Source: Sphaeroforma arctica JP610 | Taxonomy: Eukaryota; Opisthokonta; Ichthyosporea; Ichthyophonida | Length of the DNA: 24,796 bases | Assembly: GCF_001186125.1 (NCBI RefSeq) | Contig: NW_014040303.1 | Span: 1-24,796 of the forward strand | Reading direction: 5' to 3' | Shown here: positions 17,839 to 24,796 of the stretch, piece by piece | How the letters are laid out: each line of letters starts with the position of its first letter | How positions within the stretch are numbered: position 1 is the first letter of the stretch | Made by a program: the position numbers and the translations under genes | The notes under the pieces: model-generated | Seen by the model: only the letters and a program-made list of their open reading frames with translations | The model's database searches: none | What the model was told of the DNA's origin: nothing

Positions 17839-19676
17839 TCAATTAAAGGCTTTTAAATAGTCTTGATTATCGAAAGCATCTGGGGTCAACTCAGCGATTG
17901 TACCGTCTATAAAGCGTGTACGATAGTATGTATAACCTCCCTTATCCGTTCTCCATATAATGTCTTTAAATTCAGAACGATCAAGAGGGGCATTAGAGTC
18001 ATGTCTTCTTGCGAGTATAATCTCTGTAGTCGGAATACGACTTGTGCCTATATTAAGCGCACTAGAACCATCGGAGTTATTTACCTCGTACGTTCCACTT
18101 TTAGTGTCTGCTACAGAGATTATATATGTACCTATCCATTTAGATGTTAATACAGTAGCATCGGAATTACGTTGACGGATGTTAACTCTGTCACCGACCT
18201 GATACTCTGCTATCTTCTTGGTAGTGTTCCAACGCTTTTGCTTTTTTAATAAGTCTATATTGCGTATTTCTCGCAAGCAAGGATATACAACGTTATAAAT
18301 ACGTTGTACCTTCTCTAACCATGGTAACTCATGGTGATTATGTTCGTTCTTGTTAAAGGGTATTTGTAACTCACTATATCTGCCACGAAAATAGTGAGCG
18401 GGTGTAGTTCCTTTAACCGGATCGGCACACTCGTTCATCTGTGTTTGTACCCACTTAAGGTGGTACGGCCAATCATCTGCATCATCCGTGGTTAAGTCTT
18501 CTATGGCGCATTTCATTCGCGCCTTACGTTTGCGGTTTATATGCCACACCTCTCTTATGGCATATGCCTGATACAAGTACTAGCGATTCCATTTTGTCAT
18601 CGCAGAACTCTAGTACCGTTATCAAAGCACACAATACCTGGCCACCCGTGGTCAGCAAAGACTTGGCAACATAATTCTGCCATGGTCTGCGTATTCTTAT
18701 CCTTTAATGAATAGAGCAAGTTAAACCGTGATGCCACATCAAAGAAGTGGCATACGTAACGGTCGCCTGTGTGCTCGGACGTAGGCAGGTCAACCAGATC
18801 AATGATGACCCTGCGCCATGGAACATCTTCGGCCACACTCTTAAGTGGTGCGAACCCATAGCGCTTGATCTGATTGAGATCACAGTCTGTACATGACTGA
18901 TATACTCTGTCAACTAAAGTTGCCAGCTTAGGGTGCGCGATCTCATTTCGCTTAGCATCTTTAAGTGCGTCTACTACGTTCTGGTGCTTCAGCTTATGGT
19001 ATTGCGTCAGCCGAGCAAGAATGTTTTTATTATTCTGCTCCTCTAGAATAAAGGTAGGGTGTTGAGATTCCACTTGCGTGGTCTCCAAGTCTGTAGTGTT
19101 TCCAGACTCCTGTCCTTCTTTTGCATAAGTCTCATAAGTGCGCTCGTGTGCGTTTGATACACCTGACTTATTTAATAGTCGCATTATATGTTTATATGCT
19201 TCAGGATTGTCTTTCATTAATCCCTTTAAAAATAGGGTTTGAAAGACTTCAGGCTTGGACTTTTTGTTATTAAACAGAGTCCTAGCTAGAAACTGACGCT
19301 TCTTAACTGTGGTGTCATTAGTAGATTGTATTTCTTGTGCACAAACTTCAAGTGCTGTGTTGCCTTTGAACTGCTTAACGTTCAATTTAGTAGAGAGTGG
19401 AATCTCTGATTCTTTGACCTTGTTAAGGAAGGTCTCAGAAAGGGTCCATTTGGTTGTTCCAATGGGACCTATACGACATCTTATAGTATGTCTCCAGGTC
19501 GTCTTCTGGACGGCTCGGGTACCCTGATATAGGAAAGTATCTACTTCCCTATCTAAATATATTGGCTCGCATTGTATCATGCTTAATAATTTATTGAGCC
19601 ATGGATCTTTACTCCGTAATGGGCAACACAACGTGATGTATGAACATAATTTAATGACTGGGCAATTAACTGCCAT
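17839..19676 (-). mobile_element. Integrase region of element 2
   Basis: The pre-integrase part holds EPIYLDREVDTFLYQG, CRIGPIGTTKW and an HHCC-type zinc region ending SCTDCDLNQIKRYG. The core follows with VIIDLVDLPTSEHTGDRYVC and IVCFDNG. Then come WPYHLKWVQTQMNECADPVK, RYSELQ and the SH3-like VGDRVNIRQRNSDATVLTSK. Order and spacing match Ty3/gypsy integrases. The region is broken. Confidence 0.87.
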
Positions 19677-19689
19677 GGTGGATTAGCCC

Positions 19690-19912
19690 ATGCAGTATGT
19701 TTGGAGAGGTCTATTTGAAAGGCGTCTCCCAAAGGATGATTTAAAGTCCTGTAATTCGATAGTTGTGCATTATGATGTACAGCAAACATATCTATGGTAT
19801 GTGGCCCAAATATCTTTTGAGCCAGTTCAAACCACCTGGGGTTACATTTCCAATCAGTGGCTAGTAACTCACGTACAGATTTATTAAAGTCCGGTACGAA
19901 GCGTGATAACAT
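19690..19912 (-). other. D-M-F-A / N-P-P-W segment of element 2
   Basis: The frame reads MLSRFVPDFNKSVRELLATD, then HTIDMFAVHHNAQLSNYRTL, GDAFQIDLSK and TAWANPPWQLIAQ. This is the LSR...D-x-F-A...N-x-Q...Y...DAF...NPPW signature known after RNase H in DIRS-like and other retroelements, sometimes labelled DNA-adenine-methyltransferase-like. Its position between RNase H and integrase is the same as in element 1. Confidence 0.6.
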
Positions 19913-19983
19913 ATCCGGTAAATGGCTATGTATTCCTGGCAGATGTTATACTTTGATATTGTATCATGCCAGCGACCCAGTAA

Positions 19984-21603
19984 TTATGAGTCGGGTTTCA
20001 TCTCTTTCATATATTGAAGAGATTTCTGATCACACATCAGCGTAAATGCTGTTCCGTATAAGTAATCTCGGAAGTGTGTTAGAGCTGCCACTATGGCTAA
20101 TAGCTCTTGTTTAACAGTCGGATAATTCAACTGTGAAGCATTCATCGCTCGACTAAAGAATTTTATATATCTAGGTTTGTTATCTATAACCTGATATAAT
20201 ACTCCTCCTAGGGCTAAGTCGGAGGCGTCCGCTGCTATTTCAAACGGCACGCCATTGACTGGTCCTTGTACAACAGGGGATTGTTGGACTGCGTGCTTGA
20301 GCGCTTTAAATGCGTCATCACACTCTTTAGTCCACAAGTCTCCTAGTTTGCCTTTATGACATCTTAAGTGTCCAAAAGGTATAAGGTAATCAGCCAAGTG
20401 TGGTACTCCATCTGAAAAGAAGTTTCCAAACCCACACATGCTGTTCATATCTCTTCCTGTAGTTGGTGTTCGCCAATCTAACAGGTGTTCCACCTTACCG
20501 GGGACGATTTTAATACCTTCCCCAGATATATGGTAGCCTAAGAGCTGTATTTCGCTCATGACGAAGTGATATTTCTTCTCGTTAATCTTGAAGTTTTGTT
20601 CGTTGAGTCTCTGAAGGACTCGTCTGATTAATGCGGCATGTTCGCCCTTAGTCTTAGAAAAGATGACTATGTCATCTATGTAGACTTGTACGTTAGGCAT
20701 GTCTGCAAACATTTCCTCTATTACTTTTTGGAAGAATGCTGGTAAAGAGTGCGATCCGAAAGGTGCCCATCTAAACCTGTATTGATTATCTTTCCACGTA
20801 AAACTAAAGTTTTTACGATGTGGTTCATATATCTGTATTTGATGGTATCCTTGTGTAAGGTCTATAGTTGTAAATACTGTAGCACCTTCCATACTATGAG
20901 TCGGCAATAATTTATTTATCGGACTCATATCTAAACATACTCTGACTTTCTTAAACGATACGTCAGAGTTATGTTGGTCTACAGCTAGCAATGCCAAGTT
21001 AACTGGCGTCTGTTGATAGTTAATTTCTATCACTCCATCTGCTAACCATTTCTCAACTTGTTCTTTTACCACAGCCTCGTGTCTCCAGGCTACATAGTTC
21101 CTTGAGGGGCACTTCAACTGTGTAAAGTCCACCTTGGTTAAGTCAAGGCTGACATATCCGTCGTTAAAACGGAATTTTGCCCAATCTGTGATCTTTATCT
21201 TCTTATTTACTAGAATCAGGTCCATGATTTTGTCCGCAAAGTCAGGTATTACTGCCTTGACTGTGTCTGACGGGTGCTTATATGGATTCAGACAGTTATC
21301 GTCTGATTGATCCTTTAATGGATCTATGTTAGTTGGTAGACCAGCTACGGTTATACCTAGAGTGAGTAAATCACTCATTCCGACTATTAAGTCGTACTTC
21401 TGTGACATCTTAACTATCACAGCTTGAGTAGTGATATTTATATCATCGGCCAGGGAGATTTTAACATATGTGGCCATAGTTTCACACTTGGAGGTTTTCT
21501 CATCAGCTAAAATGAGGCGAGTTGTATGTGTTCTCCTTTCGATATCGTTCATTAATGCAAAGCGATCGGATATACATGAAATTTCAGAACCGGGATCAAT
21601 CAA
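19984..21603 (-). mobile_element. Protease - reverse transcriptase - RNase H of element 2
   Basis: This is a 539-codon open tract. Aspartic-protease block IDPGSEISCIS at residues 2-12 and LIVGMSDLLTLGI at 72-84 (counting from the first Met in the tract). Reverse transcriptase motifs: VCLDMSPINKLLPT (222-235), TTIDLTQGYHQIQI (245-258), FGSHSLPAFFQ (282-292) and catalytic VYIDDIVIFS (307-316). RNase H starts at IAADASDLALGGVLY (456-470) with KQELLAIVAAL (498-508). The set defines Ty3/gypsy-like pol. The frame is long enough to suggest a younger copy than element 1. The first Met is only the start of the open tract, since protease sequence continues upstream. Confidence 0.93.
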
Positions 21604-21739
21604 CGCAAGGATTTTATTTCGATTGCAATATACAGGGATTATTACACGCTCATCTAAAGAGTCGTTGTACTGTCTGTGTAGCGATTGTACCCGGCAGTAC
21701 CGTCAGTCCAACTTACTATCGGGTCTGACGTTACACGAT

Positions 21740-23541
21740 TTAGTGTGGAAGCCATTGGTCTTCTCACATTTATCGCATTTTGTAAGATAGTGTTTACAAG
21801 AATGGGCATGCTTTCCGTTCCAGCAACCGTTAGGGGTTAACTGGTACATGTCAAACTACATTTCTCATCAGCACATTTCTTAACTTGTTTGTATGCAGGT
21901 TCCTTGTGCTCCGCACGCACCTTCTTAACGGGGCGTGTAAATTGAATAGATTTACGTGGACGTGTATGTTGGGGTATATCGTTTGAGGTCTGCCTGGATA
22001 CGTACCCTTGATCAGTCTGCTCCCGCGGTTTCTTAACAACCGCCTTCGCCTGCGAGATTACTCGACTGGAAGAATATAAAGTGGACACAGTTTGATAGAA
22101 CTTGTCCCATTCAAGGCGGGTCAGATAAAACTTTGTTTCATGACCTAAATCTCGAGGTTGTTTGCGTACTTACGTTTAAGTTCAGTATACCAACTTTCTC
22201 GGTCATTATTGCTTCTGTTCTTACAGAACACATGCATGGCCAGGAACTCGTACCATCGCTGTATCTTGTCCTTCTTAATATCGGGACGTTGCAAATCAGC
22301 ATCGAGCTTCAATATGTAGCTCTGTATGGTAGTGTTTGGTTAAAACTTAACAAGGATGATACTGACCAACACACTGCTGGCCAGTTTCGACACTGGTCTA
22401 GTTCGTGGAGATGTCTCTGTAGGGTTAAATAACTTGTACCATCAGGGTCAAATGACTACATTAACGCAGCTATCCACTGTTGTGGAGCGATATCATTCGT
22501 CTCCAACATTACCGTGAACGCATTTAAGGTGCGTGTCAGGGTATCGAGATCATGGTTATTTATGAACTCGTCCTTATTGCTGTTGGCGTCCCAGTTCGAC
22601 TTAAGTCGACTGATCAGCCCCTTGTACTTCTGGTTATCGCTGTGGTCTTGCCCACGTTGAGCCTGCAGTAGTTGGTCTATCCGCTTTTGCTTAATAGTGA
22701 TTAGATTAGCGTAGTAGGTGACGTCGCTAGCGTTGTGTAAGTCATGCGCTATCTCCATCTGTAGAGTATAATCATCTACGGCCTGATTTAGCGCGGTTAC
22801 CTCTTCAGATTGGAAATCTTCGGCAGGCTGATGAATAGTGTGCCGATCGACTCGATTAAACTCGATGTCGTTGGCGCGCCCACGGGTAGCTTTAGTGCCT
22901 CGAGAATGTCCCCCAAAGTCCATAATAGACTACTTACGCTTCTCGTTAATGTGAAGCTCAGGTGGTATAATCACCTGTGGGTCTTGATGCATTGGGAGAA
23001 TATATCCCGTAGACTTTGGTACATGGCGTGGGGTCTTTTCCAAATAGGGAAGCTCCTGCTGAGTCTTCTTTCTTGTCTCGGGGTTTATAATATCTTCGAG
23101 AATAGGAGACTCATGTCCAGGGGATACTCCTGGCGTGATTAGTGTCTGCTCTTCGGGGTTTAAAACCTCGAAGGCTATCGGAAAACCTGGTAGTTCGGGC
23201 TCGTCCGTGACTGGCTTTTCCAGTTGACGGGCGGTCCAATTTTCAAGAGCTTGAGTAGTACCGGGAGAAATATGTTCGCGTAAGCGTTTTGCTTTCTCAC
23301 TTGACTCATACATATTCTCTACCTGTTCAATGGTTATTCACTTCTTAAGAGCGGCTAACTGATTCTTAAGTTCAGTGTTCTCATAGATCAACATACTTAT
23401 GTGCGATGGCTGGTTTGATTCCGATTCGGGTCGGCTCTCTGAGCTTTCCTTCTCTTCCTCTCCCTTAAGCGGGTTGTCTCCTTTCTCAGTAATTGGAGTT
23501 AGATCCTTCTGAGTGTTCTCATCAGGATTAGTAGGGATCGT
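21740..23541 (-). mobile_element. gag region of element 2
   Basis: From right to left, a charged N-terminal part (ESSESRPESESNQPSHISML) is followed by a proline/glutamate-rich stretch (22930-23313). A helical capsid-like segment lies at 22456-22923 (VTYYANLITIKQKRIDQLLQ). The nucleocapsid end at about 21740-21830 carries WNGKHAHSCKHYLTKCDKC and KTNGFH. WNGKH and TNG-aromatic-H also occur in element 1, so these knuckles are a clade feature. The region is broken. Confidence 0.65.
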
Positions 23542-24796
23542 CTTAACCAAGAGATGAACAACCGCGATATGAACAGAAAGACCAAGACATGCGCCAGGCA
23601 GCAAGCAGGCAACATCAGTTGGGGCACGTGTCTCGCTTATCGACAAGAGGGAGAGCAGATCCAGAAGACAGTGAGGTGCAATTTGTGATCAGGCATACTA
23701 GTCGTTCAAACAGGGTAGCCAACGTCCGAGGTACCTCGGGCATTCATTCAGCGGGTGATAGACCTCATTCATGGCAGTCTTTTTACAGAGCACCTGAACG
23801 AGATTTCACTCGAAAGCGAACTCGATCGGGGAGTTTCACCAGTGCAAGTCAGGATTTCATCGCAGGCAACGGGGATGAGCGACCAGTCCAACGGCATAGC
23901 AATATGTCAGGGTGGGCCACGGGCACTCGTCAGCAAAAATCTGACGAAATCAGGGGCCGACAGCTAGAGCAATATTTAAGCGACCCACATGGGGATTATC
24001 GTAGGGAAGCCGAACGAGAACAACTACGTAGACGATGGGAACTCAGCGGACAGCACCAAGACTTCGCGCGATCGATGCAGGATATGCGCAAGGCTAGGTA
24101 CGTCGACGACGGTAAGCGCAAGTCTAGTGACGTCGACGACGGTAATATTCATGGGAGCAGAAAACGACCACACAAAGATGAACAGGCTAGAGAGCTGATC
24201 ATGACACCAGCGCAGTGGAACGAGCATCGCCGAGCCATGTGTCAACGCCTCGAAGGGAAGATATATTTCTTTGTGGATGAACTTTGTCGAGCACAGGGAA
24301 ACTACGATGTCCCAAGATGTACATTACTAACGTCCACGATCGATACGCTGAAAGGAGCGTTGAATACTCAATTGGAAGCTATCAGGAAGAACAGAGCTCC
24401 GGAGCCACGGACATTGGCCCGATTGGCCTTTAGACCGTTATCAATTAAGCAGCACAGCTGATAGAGACACACAAGGGGCGCTAGAAGAGGCACTGAAGAA
24501 CGCCCATGTCTCAGAACTAGATGAGTCGTGGATGGTACGTTGGTTCTATAAGGTACTCATACATTTTAAGGCAGCAAAGGCCACAATTGACTATCTCCGT
24601 GACAACCATAATCAGTTGAGGGTATATCCGGCGGAACAGGTCATAGACCAAATCTGTGAACATGAAAGCAAGGCCACCGTAGACCCTACCTTTAAGAAGT
24701 TGGCGAAGGGTAATCCCCGCACCAAGGGTGTAGAGTCAGCCAGGGAACATTTGAACAAGATTGTGGAAGTTCACAAGAGAGCCTGGGAGCGAGCAT
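23542..24796 (+). mobile_element. gag-like region of a third, opposite-facing element
   Basis: An open tract to 24461 encodes an Arg/Ser/Gln-rich N-terminal half (RGRQLEQYLSDPHGDYRREA) and then ITPAQ-like MTPAQWNEHRRAMCQRLEGK and NYDVPRCTLLTSTIDTLKGA. That helical part lines up in pattern with VTYYANLITIKQKRIDQLLQ of element 2 and VDNICYLIDNKRKEIDSFLA of element 1. Gag-like sequence (VSELDESWMVRWFYKVLIHF, VYPAEQVIDQICEHESKATV) goes on to the right edge. No LTR or leader lies between it and element 2. It is broken at least once. The rest of the element must lie outside the window. Confidence 0.55.
24086..24145 (+). repeat. Two tandem 30-bp units in the plus-strand gag
   Basis: GCGCAAGGCTAGGTA and GCGCAAGTCTAGTGA are each followed by the identical CGTCGACGACGGTAA. 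The ten-codon unit keeps frame and encodes RKARYVDDGK then RKSSDVDDGN. Confidence 0.9.

Larger units (their letters stand above)
16740..23541 (-). mobile_element. Ty3/gypsy-type LTR retrotransposon fossil, element 2
   Basis: It has the same plan as element 1 but with longer open frames: gag about 21740-23541, protease to RNase H 19984-21603, D-M-F-A segment 19690-19912, integrase 17839-19676, basic tail, polypurine tract and one LTR. The 5' LTR is absent. At about 23541 the sequence switches to an opposite-facing gag. Roughly six interruptions are apparent. It is a distinct relative of element 1, not a recent duplicate, since encoded segments differ at many positions. Confidence 0.85.

Noticed and set aside
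23542-23646. Minus-strand frame extending beyond the element 2 gag
   Set aside because: This part reads as antisense of the plus-strand gag, so I end element 2 at about 23541.

Overview
This is eukaryotic, repeat-rich nuclear DNA. The signs are long AT-rich non-coding stretches, microsatellites, AATAAA-type polyadenylation motifs, a secreted protein gene without operon context, a THAP zinc-finger protein, and several Ty3/gypsy-type LTR retrotransposon fossils. THAP domains are best known from animals and their relatives. A short TTTAGGG-like motif is present but does not fix the lineage, so I do not name an organism.

Layout, left to right. 90-417: a likely LTR with TGTT...AACA ends, followed by a primer-binding-site-like sequence. 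1050-1991 (-): the only intact-looking ordinary gene, a secreted protein with eight-strand TIM-barrel (glycoside-hydrolase-like) architecture. 1992-about 3100: non-coding. 3398-4253 (+) and 4429-5706 (-): two convergent, decayed genes. The first encodes a cysteine-rich, acidic-tailed protein of unknown function and the second a THAP-domain protein with an internal duplication. They meet at a palindromic AATAAATTTATT that can serve both strands. 5841-6066: a ten-copy minisatellite.

6131-13101 (-): Ty3/gypsy element 1, with two LTRs about 90 % identical by eye, heavily broken. Its gag region contains a tRNA-like/SINE-like sequence on the opposite strand, with A box, B box and T-run. 13102-16740: degraded tracts that look coding on the + strand but that I cannot identify, plus a 14-G homopolymer, an AT microsatellite, a 52/53-bp tandem repeat and other short repeats. 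About 16740-23541 (-): Ty3/gypsy element 2, related to element 1 and better preserved, with one LTR in the window. 23542-24796 (+): the gag region of a third, opposite-facing Ty3-like element, running off the right edge.

Elements 1 and 2 share one plan: gag with unusual zinc knuckles, protease, reverse transcriptase, RNase H, an extra D-M-F-A...N-P-P-W-type segment, integrase, and a basic pol tail. The extra segment resembles the one that follows RNase H in DIRS-like and some other retroelements. All calls come from reading the sequence; no database search or alignment was run.
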